NCBI GenBank assembly: GCA_965228005.1
Contig: CBDDGV010000004.1
Coordinates: 868,001 to 932,000 of the forward strand
DNA from: JBCCXZ01 sp965228005
GTDB taxonomy: Bacteria > Planctomycetota > Planctomycetia > Pirellulales > Lacipirellulaceae
Direction: 5' to 3'
DNA length: 64,000 bases
Below the pieces are notes generated by a model. That model did no database searches, had not been told where the DNA came from, and saw only the letters and a program-made list of their open reading frames with translations. Below are positions 52,440 through 63,208 of this stretch, one piece after another. The first letter of the stretch is position 1. Each line of letters starts with the position of its first letter. Position numbers and translations under genes: made by a program.

Positions 52440-52592
52440 TCAGTCTGATCCGGCGGGCTCGTCGGCGAGCTGCCCGGTTGGCTGCGTGGGCTCCGCCTTC
52501 TTCAGGCGTCGCCGTTCGCGTTTCTCTTCCGCTTTCCGCCTCTTCTCGATTTCTCGACGTCGCTTCTCAACGGTGTTTTGGTTCTTCGCCAA
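52440..52592 (-). CDS. Very basic 50-residue helical protein
   Basis: Start taken as TTG 52592, with AAAGGA about 8 bases upstream; the product begins AKNQNTVEKRRREIEKRRK and continues in one long Lys/Arg/Glu helix, then an acidic, Pro-containing tail. A highly charged helix of this type could bind RNA or ribosomes. It lies between the cold-shock gene and the 85-aa gene. The family is not recognised. The longer upstream frame crosses the csp gene on the same strand and is not real. Confidence 0.6.
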   Translation of the reverse strand: MAKNQNTVEKRRREIEKRRKAEEKRERRRLKKAEPTQPTGQLADEPAGSD

Positions 52593-52622
52593 GCGCGCAT
52601 TCCTTTCAAGGATAAGCAAAGA

Positions 52623-52670
52623 GAGAAGTGCCGCCCCGCAACCGCGAGGCAGCCGGGGCGGCGGCTTCTC
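52623..52670 (-). terminator. Hairpin after the cold-shock gene
   Basis: GAAGTGCCGCCCCG pairs with CGGGGCGGCGGCTTC across a 15-base loop, followed on the minus strand by a weak T/C-rich run. It may attenuate transcription between csp and the 50-aa gene. Confidence 0.5.
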
Positions 52671-52696
52671 GATAACAAGAGGTCGGCTCCGCCAAC

Positions 52697-52894
52697 CTAG
52701 CTGAGGACTTTGACGTTCTCGGCGCGTGGGCCTTTCTCGCCGCGGCCCTCGGTGTACTCCACGGCTTGACCTTCGCGGAGGTCGTCGAACGGCACGCCTT
52801 CCACCGACGAGTGGTGGAAGAACAGTTCTCCGCGGTCGCCCTGGATGAACCCAAAACCTTTTTCGGTCAACTTCTTGATCGTTCCCTGTGACAC
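52697..52894 (-). CDS. Cold-shock domain protein (CspA family)
   Basis: 65 residues from GTG 52894 with AGGAGAG 9 bases before. The RNP-1 motif KGFGFIQ and RNP-2 LFFHHSSV are intact and the length is normal for CspA proteins. It binds single-stranded RNA and DNA as an RNA chaperone. The second histidine in FFHHS is a common variant. Its leader contains two adjacent inverted repeats (52924-52970). Confidence 0.95.
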   Translation of the reverse strand: MSQGTIKKLTEKGFGFIQGDRGELFFHHSSVEGVPFDDLREGQAVEYTEGRGEKGPRAENVKVLS

Positions 52895-53339
52895 TTCGCA
52901 ACTCTCCTAGCACTTTGAGTTAGAGCTCAAATTGAGCTGGGCCCGATCGTCGTGCTGTGCGATCGGGCCCGTCGGCGCCGCTCCCCTAAGAGCGGCGGAC
53001 ATCAGGCAAAGCAAAGAGGGCCCGTGAGCTATTCAAGGGCACTAGATGCGAGGGCGTCCATCAGCGGGAGCTGTGTCGCCGAGGCGTAGGTGGCTTCGAA
53101 GAGAATTGCCAACGGGGCCGCTCGTAAGTGGCTAGAAGTCTCTCTAGCCGGCCCTGCTGGCGATGCTAAACGCTTCGCCTATCCTTCCTGTTTGATCACA
53201 AGGCTATAGCGGGCTGGCTTTGGCGTCAATGCAGCGCGCGATAGGCCGGCAGGGTTGGTTGGCGTTAAGGCTTTTGCCGCACGGAGATTACAGCCTTACT
53301 CATCTGTCCGCGATTTTTTAGCTCCGCCAACAGTTCTGG
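52895..53339. promoter_or_regulatory. csp leader/spacer with two adjacent inverted repeats
   Basis: A perfect AGCTCAA-A-TTGAGCT dyad (52924-52938) is followed directly by an 11-base perfect stem, GGGCCCGATCG/CGATCGGGCCC (52939-52970), 30 bases upstream of the csp start. The rest of the 445-base spacer has no gene. A long leader is usual for cold-shock genes. Confidence 0.5.
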
Positions 53340-54764
<1,425 letters not shown>

Positions 54765-54847
54765 CCGTGTGGGGCTCCGTGATCCTTGTGCGGAAGAGGG
54801 CGACGCGGCGGCCTGCGGGGCGGCTCGTGACGATGGGCAACCATAAC

Positions 54848-54887
54848 AAAAAAAGGCCCCTGCCCGCCAGCAGCGGGAGGGGCCTTT
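54848..54887 (-). terminator. Intrinsic terminator after glnII
   Basis: A near-perfect stem (AAAGGCCCCTGCCCGC with GCGGGAGGGGCCTTT) is followed on the minus strand by a run of seven T. It separates glnII from glnA, so each has its own promoter. Confidence 0.9.
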
Positions 54888-54924
54888 GCGAATCGGACTC
54901 GAACACCGTCGCCGCAGGCGGGGC

Positions 54925-55914
54925 CTACGAACGCAGCGTGGTGAGGATCTCGCCGACGACCTTGTAGGGGTCGGCGTTCGAGGCGGGCCGGCGGTCTTCG
55001 AGGTAGCCCTTCCAGCCGTCGTTCACAGTGCCGACGGGGATGCGGATCGACGCGCCGCGGTCGCTGACGCCGAAGCTGAATTTGTCGATCGACTGGGTCT
55101 CGTGCAGGCCGGTGAGGCGCTGCTCGTTGTCGGAGCCGTAGCTGCCGATGTGGTCCTCGTGGCGGTGGCGGAACTTCTCGCAGATGCCCTTGATGAACTC
55201 CTCGCCGCCCTTCTCGCGGATCTCGGTGGTCGAGAAGTTGGTGTGCATGCCGCTGCCGTTCCAGTCGCCCTTGATCGGCTTGGGGTGCAGCTCGATCGAG
55301 ACGCCGAACTGCTCGGCGTTGCGGTGCAGGATGTAGCGGGAGAGCCAGAGGTCGTCGCAGGCGTTCTTGGCGCCCTTGCCGAAGAGCTGGTACTCCCACT
55401 GGCCCTTCATCACCTCGGCGTTGATGCCGGTGACGGAGAGTCCGGCGTCGAGGCAGGCGTCGAGGTGCGAGTCGACGACCTCGCGGCCGACGCAGTTGTT
55501 GATGCCGACCGAGCAGTAGTAGGGGCCCTGCGGTCCGGGGTAGCCGTCCGATGGGAACCCGAGCGGCTTGAAGCCGTTCATGATGGTGTACTCTTGCTCG
55601 AAGCCGAGCCAGAGGTCGGGGTCGTCCTCGAAGGCGCCGCGCTGGTTGGAGACGTGCACCGAGCCGTCGGCGTTGAGCACTTCGCACAGGACGAGCGAGG
55701 CGTTGCTGCGCTGCGGGTCGTCGATCATCTTCACGGGCTTGAGCAGGCAGTCGGAGGAGCTGCCCTCGGCCTGCTCGGTGCTGGAGCCGTCGAAGGACCA
55801 GCCGGGGCACTCGCCGACACTGGCGGGCTTGGAGCCGACGACCTTGGTCTTGCTGCGGAGGCTGGCCTCGGGTTGGTAGCCGTCCAGCCAGATGTACTCA
55901 AGCTTGTAACTCAT
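54925..55914 (-). CDS. glnII: Glutamine synthetase type II (eukaryotic-like)
   Basis: 329 residues from ATG 55914; the longer frame has an unlikely Arg/His-rich extension. GSII features are CPGWSFDGSSTEQAEG, GFEQEYTIMNG, and GDWNGSGMHTNFST. Length fits GSII of rhizobia and streptomycetes. This type is not adenylylated. Having both GS types side by side allows one to be used when the other is inactivated. A GAGGAG sits 12 bases upstream of the start. It is divergent from the kinase gene across 486 bases. Confidence 0.95.
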   Translation of the reverse strand: MSYKLEYIWLDGYQPEASLRSKTKVVGSKPASVGECPGWSFDGSSTEQAEGSSSDCLLKPVKMIDDPQRSNASLVLCEVLNADGSVHVSNQRGAFEDDPDLWLGFEQEYTIMNGFKPLGFPSDGYPGPQGPYYCSVGINNCVGREVVDSHLDACLDAGLSVTGINAEVMKGQWEYQLFGKGAKNACDDLWLSRYILHRNAEQFGVSIELHPKPIKGDWNGSGMHTNFSTTEIREKGGEEFIKGICEKFRHRHEDHIGSYGSDNEQRLTGLHETQSIDKFSFGVSDRGASIRIPVGTVNDGWKGYLEDRRPASNADPYKVVGEILTTLRS

Positions 55915-56400
55915 CTTGCTAAATACTCCTCGGGAAACTCGAAGGCATGAATGTGTTGTCTCGCCGCGTCCGTGGCGCGGTACCGCGTCGCGTCCTTGAG
56001 AATGTCCGGGGCGACGCACTTCGCGGGCGGCGCTGGGGCGGGAGGGCTCAACCCTATTGCCGGGCTGGGCCCCTTCGCGGTGGGGGCAGTCAAGCCCATA
56101 TGGTAAAGCCGCGGCGGTGGGGCGACTAGGCTCCGCACGGGCGGGGTTCGATATTTTGATACAAAAACAAAGCGCGGGTTAGCCGCAGCGGGGCCGCCCT
56201 GCAGCACCGCCCCGGACGGGCATATGGGCGTTGCTGACGGTGGTGTATTCTAGCGGTAGGCAATGTTTGCAAGACCGCCGCGTTGACCGGACCCGGATAC
56301 TCCTCCTCACCCTCCCGGGCGATTCGGTCACGGGGTTTTCAGGCGGGCAGGCACGCCTCGCACGGTCTTACGCTACGCACGGGCGAGAACCCTTGGCCAC
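55915..56400. other. 486-base divergent spacer, no gene seen
   Basis: This separates glnII and the kinase gene. An AT-rich patch (56140-56172) in GC-rich surroundings is a candidate for promoters, but no clear sigma-70 or sigma-54 element could be set. Confidence 0.4.
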
Positions 56401-57438
56401 ATGAACGCAGCCGATAATAGCCCGAACAGCGGCCGCCCGAACGGCGGCTCCGCCCAACCGGGCGGGCTACAGAAACGCGGTTTCTTGCCGACCGCCGCTA
56501 ACTTCACGCTCCGCGAGCCGCTGGGCGTGGGCACCGTCGGCGCCGTCTACCGGGCCGAGAGCCCGGACATCGACCAGCCCGTGGCGGTGAAGCTGCTGCA
56601 CCCCAGCGTGGCGCACGACCCCAACATCGTCGACCGCTTCCAGCGAGAGATCGTGATCATGGAGCGGCTCAACCACCCGAACATCGTCCGCAACTACGGC
56701 GGCGGCATGATGGACGGGCAGTACTTCTACGCGATGCAGCTGCTCGGGCACGGCATGCTCCGCGACCGGATGAACGCCTACGGCCGCCTGCCCTGGGAGC
56801 TGGTCGCCGCGTACGGGGCCCAGATCGCCTCGGCCCTTCAGCACGCGCACAACCACGGCATTATCCACCGCGACCTCAAGCCCACGAACCTGTTCTACGG
56901 CGAGGACGGCCGGCTGATCCTCGGCGACTTCGGCATCGCCCGCGACACGCACGCGGGCGACATCACGGCCGACGGCATCACGGTGGGCACGTACGCGTAC
57001 ATGTCGCCCGAGCAGATCTGCGCGGACAAGACGATTTCGGGCAAGGCGGACCTCTACTCGCTGGGGTGCGTGATGTACGAGATGCTCACCGGAGCGCCGC
57101 CGTTCACGGGGGCGAACTTCGCGCAGATCTGGGAGCAGCACCTGCACAAGCAGCCGCAGCCGATCGAAGAACTGGCGCCCGACTGCCCCGAGTGGCTGTC
57201 GAACATGGTGATGCAGCTCCTGGAGAAGGACCCGGAGCGGCGGCCGTTCAACGCCCGCGCCGTGCAGGGCTTTTTGACCGAGAAGCTGCACGACGAGTTC
57301 GGCGACGACGCGGATCGGCTGACGCAGAACCTCCCGCCGCTGGAGCCCGATCGGCCCCAGCTGCACTGGAAGCGTGCGATCGCCGCGGTGGCGGCGGTCG
57401 GTCTGCTGATTGCGCTGCTGATGCTCGCCCAGCGGTGA
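56401..57438 (+). CDS. Tail-anchored Ser/Thr protein kinase
   Basis: 345 residues from ATG 56401. The Hanks-type motifs are complete: GVGTVGAVYRA, VAVKLL, HRDLKPTN, GDFGIA, and YMSPEQ. A short Gly/Asn/Pro-rich N-terminus precedes the domain and one hydrophobic helix (AIAAVAAVGLLIALLMLA) ends the protein, so it is fixed to the membrane by its tail with the kinase in the cytoplasm and no external sensor. It converges with the metalloprotease gene (15 bases apart). Targets unknown. Confidence 0.92.
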   Translation: MNAADNSPNSGRPNGGSAQPGGLQKRGFLPTAANFTLREPLGVGTVGAVYRAESPDIDQPVAVKLLHPSVAHDPNIVDRFQREIVIMERLNHPNIVRNYGGGMMDGQYFYAMQLLGHGMLRDRMNAYGRLPWELVAAYGAQIASALQHAHNHGIIHRDLKPTNLFYGEDGRLILGDFGIARDTHAGDITADGITVGTYAYMSPEQICADKTISGKADLYSLGCVMYEMLTGAPPFTGANFAQIWEQHLHKQPQPIEELAPDCPEWLSNMVMQLLEKDPERRPFNARAVQGFLTEKLHDEFGDDADRLTQNLPPLEPDRPQLHWKRAIAAVAAVGLLIALLMLAQR

Positions 57439-57453
57439 GCTTGTTGCTCGGGC

Positions 57454-60400
57454 CTACGGGTCGTTCGCCTGCAGGTCGGCGTCGAGGATCGTCTCGATCC
57501 TCGCGGCCGTGTCCATCAGGTGCGAGCGGGTGAGGTCGTCCATCGTCACGCCCTCAACTTCTAGGGCGTACTCCACTTTGTCAGCGATCTCGTGCAGGTG
57601 CATCCGGGCCAGGCTCTTCGCGTCGGCCGGGTAGCTGCCCCCAGAGCTGGAGAACGTGACGTAGACGGCCAGCCCCATCATGGGGCTGCGACCACTGCCG
57701 ACGATCATCTTGCCCAGCCGCGACAGGTGCTCGCGCTGCAGGTTGCGGCGGATGACGGAGATCTCCAGCTCTTCGGGGGCGTCGTCCTCTTCGAACATCA
57801 CCTCCGACCAGACGCTGTCGGTGAGCGTGCTGAACAGCTCGTCCATGGCGAGGGGTTCGTCGCCCTCTTCGGCCATGAGGGCCTGGTTCTGCAGGCGGTT
57901 GAGGACCGAAGCGCTGAGGCAGTGGTTCAGCGCGATCTTCTGGATCGACAGCACCGTGCGGTACACCGGGTAGCCGCCGCCGGAGGGGGAGAACATGCTC
58001 ATGCTGCCCCAGTGGTACCAGTTCTCGCTGGTCAGCCGGCGGAGCGTCTGCGGCGAGTACTGGAAGGCCTCGTCGCTGAGGATCCGTTCGGCGATCAGCT
58101 GGAGGGCCTCGCGCTGGCGGTCTCCGGAGACGGGCACGATCGGGTCGGGCGTGTCCTCGTCGCCGCGGTGGTGCTTACCGACCTTCTGGCCGCCGATGTA
58201 GTTCGCGGAGAGGTAAGCCGCGTTGCCGTACTGGGAAATCAGCGCCGTGAACGCCGAGCGGAGCCGGGCCCACGACTCGCCGTCTTCGACCACTTTGTCG
58301 TCCAGGCCGTCCAGCAGGCGGTCGGCCAGGGCCATCCGCTCCTTGGCGTACCGGAGCGGGTCGGCGCCCAGATCGTAAGCGTTCACCCGCGGGTCGTTGC
58401 TGCCCCAGAGGTCTTCATCGGTGGCGTACGCCAAGTCGGCGTCGGGCGAGCGGGCCGCGATCTTGGCCAGTTCCTTCGCCTCGTTGCCGCGGACCGGCTT
58501 GTAGGCGTACTCGATGGCCCAGTAGTCGTAGGGGCCGATGGTGGGGCTGGCGAAGTGCCCCTGCTCCTCGGGGTCGGCGGCGATGTTGATGGGCGTGTAG
58601 TCCATCACGCTGCCGGTGAGGCCCTTCTTGCTGGTGATCGACTTGTCGTTCACCTCGTCGAGCGAGAGCATCGTGCTCGCGCGGAAGTTGTGCCTCAGGC
58701 CGAGGGAGTGGCCGACCTCGTGCATGACGATCTCTTTGATCAACTGGCCGATAAGCTCCTCGGGGAGCTTGGCGGGGCCGCTCTTCTTCTTCTCTTTTTC
58801 TTCCTTGGCGTCGGCGTCTTCGTCGCCGTTCTTGTCTTCGGATTCGCTGTCCTTGTCGTCGCTCTCTTCGTCTGCCTCTTCCGATGCGTCGCCTGCCGAA
58901 TCAGTTTCCTCTTCGTCCTTGGCGTTGTAGCTGTCCGCGGCGAACGCGAGCGCCGCGAGGCGGAACTCCTGCCGCTTGGCGAGGCCGTAGCGGCAGCTCG
59001 CGTGGCGGCCGGCGTTCAGGCGTTGTGTGAGCACGGTCTGCAGCGGGCTCCAGGAGGAGGGGACCACGCGGGGGCCGTCGGGGCAGTCTTCGCAGGCCTG
59101 GTCGCCGGCGGCCTTGTTCTGGCGGTAGGCTTCCATCCGCTGTGCGGGAGGCAGCGTCGGCGAGCCGTAGGCCTGCTTCGCGGCGAGCATCGGGCTGATC
59201 ACCTCGCCGACGTCCCAGGGGAGCACGGAGGCCGCGCCGCGGCCCTCGCCCCGCCCGGGGAGCGGCATGCCGACCATCAGGGCGTACTCCTGCTTCCAGA
59301 AGCGGATCCAGCTCGCGTCGAACACCACGTCGCCGTCGATCATCTCGCCGGTGATCGGGTCGCTGCGCAGCCCCGACATGGCGAACGTGTACGGCGTGGT
59401 CACCCAGCGGAAGGTGCAGTAGTTGATGTCTTCGGGGTCGAACTCGTCGCCCTCCTGCTGCCAGCGGACGCCCAGCGCGTTGCGGAAGCCGATCTTCTCG
59501 AAGGCCTTGTTCCACTCGAGGATGCCCTCTTCGACGTAGGGCCGGTACTCGTGCGGCACGGTGTTCTCCACCCACCAGACGACCTGCTTCTTCGGCGGCG
59601 AGAGTTTGGCAGCGGGGTTGGCCTTGTCCAACCGCCAGCGGTTGACGCGGCGTTTGAAGATCGTGTCTGGGTCTTTCGAGCCGAAGTCCTTGGTCGCGTT
59701 CAGGAAGTGGCCCACCCGCTGGTCGGCCACGCGGGGCTTGTAGCCCGGGCCGGGGCGCTTGGCGAGGCTGTAGTGGATGACCACGGTCATGCCGCGGGAG
59801 TCGATCACCCCGTTGTCGAAGAACCCGCCGTAGCTGAACCCGAAGAACCCGCTGCGGTAGGTGGCTTTCACCTGCAGCTCGACGTTGTTCTTGAACGCCT
59901 TCACTTTGTGCCACTGCGTGCGGCTGCGGTCGATGCTGCCCAGGCCGAGCTGGGCGAAGTCGGTGAAGAAGATGTTGTTCAGGTCGATCAGCACGCCGCC
60001 GCCGGGCGGGTTGTCGCTGACGATGGGGATCGCCATCAGCACCGAGTCGAGGTAGTTCTGCTCGACGGCCCGGCCGATGGGCGTGCCCTTGGGGGCCTCG
60101 TAGCGGACGTTCTTGCGGATGAGGAACACCTTGTCGTCGACCCGGCGGAACATCAGGATCCACTCTTCGCCGAAGTTGAGCGGCATGCCGGCCGAGGCCA
60201 GGCCCTTGGCGATGGTGATGGGCGCCAAGAGCGGCATGTTCATCTGGCTGTTCTTGATCGCCGCGTAGACGTGGTTGTCTTTCTCGTAAAGCTTGAAGAG
60301 GCCGTCGTACTCCTTGGCGCCCTCGGTGACGTCTTTGAAGTCGCGGAACTTCTTCGACTTCGAGGACGAGCTGCCCTTCTTCGCGGCCGCGAGCTTGGCG

Positions 60401-60597
60401 AGCGTCGCCGCGTCGATGGTGACCGAGACGGAGCCTTCGTTGGCCTCCTCGGCTTCCGCCGAGAGGGCGCCGCCGGCCAGCAGCGAAACGGCCAGCAGAC
60501 CGGAGAGGGCGACGCGCCCGAATCCGCGGGCGGCCAACACAGAAGGCCCGCGATGAGCAGACACAGAACAAGAGACAACACGCGGATCGCGAGACAT
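57454..60597 (-). CDS. Large exported zinc-dependent metalloprotease (DUF5117/DUF5118 type)
   Basis: 1,047 residues from ATG 60597, with AGAGGGGAAG before it; the long open extension upstream lacks any start signal. A signal peptide (VALSGLLAVSLLAGGALSAEA) is followed by the N-terminal domains of this family (FRDFKDVTEGAKEYDGLFKL; GGVLIDLNNIFFTDFA). The zinc site is MHEVGHSLGLRHNF from residue 626, a metzincin motif with all three His. An unusual acidic insert (Asp/Glu/Ser/Lys, about residues 557-604) precedes it. The C-terminal part is helical. It lies 119 bases downstream of the MMPL gene on the same strand. Confidence 0.9.
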   Translation of the reverse strand: MSRDPRVVSCSVSAHRGPSVLAARGFGRVALSGLLAVSLLAGGALSAEAEEANEGSVSVTIDAATLAKLAAAKKGSSSSKSKKFRDFKDVTEGAKEYDGLFKLYEKDNHVYAAIKNSQMNMPLLAPITIAKGLASAGMPLNFGEEWILMFRRVDDKVFLIRKNVRYEAPKGTPIGRAVEQNYLDSVLMAIPIVSDNPPGGGVLIDLNNIFFTDFAQLGLGSIDRSRTQWHKVKAFKNNVELQVKATYRSGFFGFSYGGFFDNGVIDSRGMTVVIHYSLAKRPGPGYKPRVADQRVGHFLNATKDFGSKDPDTIFKRRVNRWRLDKANPAAKLSPPKKQVVWWVENTVPHEYRPYVEEGILEWNKAFEKIGFRNALGVRWQQEGDEFDPEDINYCTFRWVTTPYTFAMSGLRSDPITGEMIDGDVVFDASWIRFWKQEYALMVGMPLPGRGEGRGAASVLPWDVGEVISPMLAAKQAYGSPTLPPAQRMEAYRQNKAAGDQACEDCPDGPRVVPSSWSPLQTVLTQRLNAGRHASCRYGLAKRQEFRLAALAFAADSYNAKDEEETDSAGDASEEADEESDDKDSESEDKNGDEDADAKEEKEKKKSGPAKLPEELIGQLIKEIVMHEVGHSLGLRHNFRASTMLSLDEVNDKSITSKKGLTGSVMDYTPINIAADPEEQGHFASPTIGPYDYWAIEYAYKPVRGNEAKELAKIAARSPDADLAYATDEDLWGSNDPRVNAYDLGADPLRYAKERMALADRLLDGLDDKVVEDGESWARLRSAFTALISQYGNAAYLSANYIGGQKVGKHHRGDEDTPDPIVPVSGDRQREALQLIAERILSDEAFQYSPQTLRRLTSENWYHWGSMSMFSPSGGGYPVYRTVLSIQKIALNHCLSASVLNRLQNQALMAEEGDEPLAMDELFSTLTDSVWSEVMFEEDDAPEELEISVIRRNLQREHLSRLGKMIVGSGRSPMMGLAVYVTFSSSGGSYPADAKSLARMHLHEIADKVEYALEVEGVTMDDLTRSHLMDTAARIETILDADLQANDP

Positions 60598-60715
60598 GAC
60601 TTCCCCTCTGATAGGTCCGGTACAACCGGCGTGACCCGCGCCCGCCGGGAGCACCCCGGCGGCCCCTGCGGACCGGTCAACGCTGTATTCTAGCTCCGTC
60701 GCCTGTGAAAAGAAG

Positions 60716-63016
60716 CTAATCAGGCAAGGAATGCGGGCCCCCGGCCTCCTGCTTCTCCGGGCCCGGGGAGGGGCGCCAGCTGGGCAGCGACAGGAATGCG
60801 GGTACCAGCAGCGTGCGGACGTAGAGCGTGTCGAGCAGGATGCCCAGGGAGAGGGCGAAGCCCATTTCCACAATCCCCCGCATCGAGCCGGCGGTCATGG
60901 ACACGAATGTGCCGGCCATGATGATGCCGCAGCTGGTGATGATCCCGCCGGTCTGGATGAGGGCGTGCCGCAGGCCCGGGAGACGGCCCATGCGGCGTTG
61001 CTCCTCGAACACCCGGCTCACCAGGTAGATGTTGTAGTCCTGGCCGACGGCCACGAGCAGGACGAACAGGAACAGGGGCACCTTCCAATCGAGGCCGAGG
61101 TAGCCGTCGCCGCGTGCGAGGCCGAACAGCAGGCTCGTGGCGCCGATGGTTACCAGGTAGCTGAGCAGCACGGTCGCCACCAGGTAGACGCACACGACCG
61201 GCCGGCGGAGCAGGGCGACCATCACCAGCAGCACCGCGCCGGTGACGCACGCCTGCACGCGGTAGCGGTCGGCTGTGGTGACCGCTTTGAGGTCGCGGAT
61301 GCCGGGGGTCGGCCCGAGCAGCGGGAAGGCCGCCCCCTCCCAGAAGGAGTCCTCCGCCGGGAGCTTGGCGAGGCGGGCGGTGATCCGATTGCAGGTGGCC
61401 ACCGCTTCCTTGGAGAACGGTTCGTCTTCGAGCAGCACGATCAACCGGGTGACGTCGCCCGCGGTGTCGGGCGCCTGCGAGACGAACGCCGCGGTCGCCT
61501 CGGGGCTGCGTCGGGCCACGAGGGCCCGCAGACCCGTGCCGGAGACCGTGGCGCCGGGGGCGTCTCCCAACGGTTGGTCGAGGCTCCGCACGCGGGCCAC
61601 GCCGGGCACCTCGTGGAGCGCTTTGCCCAGCTCGGCGATCGCGCGGCGGCCGTCGGTCGAGGCGAAGTCGGCGCCGTCGCGTTCGGCCAGCACCACCAGC
61701 GGGCCGATCTCACCGGCGGGGTAGTACTGCTTGAGCAGGGCCGTGCCGCGGCGGCTGATCCTCTCGGGGCTGATCTCGGCCAGCAGATCGTAGGTCACGC
61801 CGACCGTGGCGCCGTGGATCGCCAGCGGCAATGCGGCGGCGACCGACCCCAGCAGGAGCGCCCTCGGGTAGCGGAGCACGAACTCGGCCAGCTTGTTCCA
61901 AAAGCCCGAGCCCTGTTGCTGGGCCGCACGCAGCTGGCCGCTGGCCGCCGAGCCGAGCGTGGAGGCGAGCAGCGCCGGGGTGAGCGTGAGGCACGCCGCG
62001 AGCGTGATCGCCAGCGAGATGGCGATGCTGACGCCGCTGCCGGCGATCTTGCCGAAGTCGGCGACCGCCATCATGGCCAACCCCACGATCGTGGTTGCCC
62101 CGCTGGCGGCGAGCGCCACTCCGACCCTCGAGAACGCCTCCGCCGTGGAGTCCCGGGGCGTCATGTCCTCGCCGCGGCACTCGGAGTAGCGGGCCGTGAG
62201 GAACAGGCAGTAGTCGGTCCCCGCGCCAAACAGCAACACGACCACGAAGATGCGCGTGGTGGTGAACACTTCCACGCTGGGCAGCCAGTCGGGCGCTGTT
62301 GCGGTGAGCTCGGCGAGCATCGGCAAGGTCGCCAGGGAGACGGTGGCCGCGATGCCGATCGTGACCAGCGGCACCAGCATGAGTCGGAGCGAGCGGTAGA
62401 TCACCGCCAGCACGCAGACCACCAGCGCGATGGTCGCGGTGTGGGTGTTGCGGACGCTGTCTGCGGCTGCGGCGAGCAGGTCGCCGCCGATCGCGGCGGA
62501 GCCGGTCAGCCCGATCTCGAGTCCCTGCGGGGCGCGTTCTTGGGCGTCTTCCACCATCGCCTGCACGTTTTGGAGGACGCGGACGTTGTCGGTCGCCATG
62601 AAGTCGTTGGCCAGCCGGACCGCGAACCGCCGGGCGTGGTCGGTGGGGCTGCTGGGGATGCGGTCGGCGCCCTCGGCGTTCTCGGTGAGGACGCTGATGA
62701 TCGGCAGGTCGGGTTGGCTGGCGATCTGTTCCCGCAGCTCGGCGAGCAGCAGCAGGTCTTCACGGACGAGCGGCCCGTCGGCGCGGGCGAACACCACCAG
62801 CAGCTGGCTGCGGCCCTCCTCGCCGGGGAAGGCCGCGTCGTGCAGCGCCAGGGCGCGGGCGGTCGTGGTGTCGGCGGGCAGGAACTGCAGGTCGCCGTCG
62901 CGGGCGACTTCGTCCCACGGCGGGGCCGCGGTCTGCAGCGCAGCAGCCAACAGCAGCCAGGCCGTGATGACGGCGACCCGGTGGTCGTGCAGCGCCTGGC
63001 CGATTCTGAGGAGCAT
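60716..63016 (-). CDS. MMPL/RND superfamily transporter
   Basis: 766 residues from ATG 63016. The protein has the two-lobe RND layout: a first membrane helix (AVITAWLLLAAALQTA), a long periplasmic loop, five grouped helices including LVVCVLAVIYRSLRLMLVPL, then a second loop and a second set ending LVAVGQDYNIYLVSRVFEE and LGILLDTLYVRTLLVP. Asp residues in 'GAGTDYCLFL' and 'VGQDYNIYL' match MMPL proton-relay positions. Substrate is likely a lipid or hydrophobic compound. The next gene downstream on the strand is the metalloprotease. Confidence 0.88.
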   Translation of the reverse strand: MLLRIGQALHDHRVAVITAWLLLAAALQTAAPPWDEVARDGDLQFLPADTTTARALALHDAAFPGEEGRSQLLVVFARADGPLVREDLLLLAELREQIASQPDLPIISVLTENAEGADRIPSSPTDHARRFAVRLANDFMATDNVRVLQNVQAMVEDAQERAPQGLEIGLTGSAAIGGDLLAAAADSVRNTHTATIALVVCVLAVIYRSLRLMLVPLVTIGIAATVSLATLPMLAELTATAPDWLPSVEVFTTTRIFVVVLLFGAGTDYCLFLTARYSECRGEDMTPRDSTAEAFSRVGVALAASGATTIVGLAMMAVADFGKIAGSGVSIAISLAITLAACLTLTPALLASTLGSAASGQLRAAQQQGSGFWNKLAEFVLRYPRALLLGSVAAALPLAIHGATVGVTYDLLAEISPERISRRGTALLKQYYPAGEIGPLVVLAERDGADFASTDGRRAIAELGKALHEVPGVARVRSLDQPLGDAPGATVSGTGLRALVARRSPEATAAFVSQAPDTAGDVTRLIVLLEDEPFSKEAVATCNRITARLAKLPAEDSFWEGAAFPLLGPTPGIRDLKAVTTADRYRVQACVTGAVLLVMVALLRRPVVCVYLVATVLLSYLVTIGATSLLFGLARGDGYLGLDWKVPLFLFVLLVAVGQDYNIYLVSRVFEEQRRMGRLPGLRHALIQTGGIITSCGIIMAGTFVSMTAGSMRGIVEMGFALSLGILLDTLYVRTLLVPAFLSLPSWRPSPGPEKQEAGGPHSLPD

Positions 63017-63147
63017 CGCGTGTCGCCCGGTCTCTGCGTCAGGGTGGCGTGGTCTGCCGTGTCCGCACCGCCTGCGTCTGAGGGCCTGCCCGGACCGGGC
63101 GAAGCGGATGGTAGTCTGCGCCGCCGCGGTTTGCCACTCGGCGCACG

Positions 63148-63183
63148 AAAAAGGCGTCGGGCCGCTGGGCGGCCCGACGCCTT
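63148..63183 (-). terminator. Intrinsic terminator after the BY-kinase-like gene
   Basis: A 14-base perfect stem (AAGGCGTCGGGCCG / CGGCCCGACGCCTT, four-base loop pair) is bordered by five A on the plus strand, giving T on the minus strand. It lies 26 bases past the stop at 63209. Confidence 0.8.
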
Positions 63184-63208
63184 GTAATGCGTCGTTTTTC
63201 CGAGATTG

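Noticed and set aside
56255..56272. Possible sigma-54 promoter near glnII
   Set aside because: The GG and GC are 8 bases apart, not 10, and the orientation does not serve glnII.
57592..60693. Long open frame (about 1,033 codons) on the plus strand opposite the metalloprotease
   Set aside because: GC-rich codon bias produces open antisense frames; the metalloprotease has signal peptide, motifs and ribosome site, this frame has none.
60731..63187. Long open plus-strand frame opposite the MMPL gene
   Set aside because: Antisense shadow with a composition unlike a real protein; MMPL motifs on the other strand are clear.
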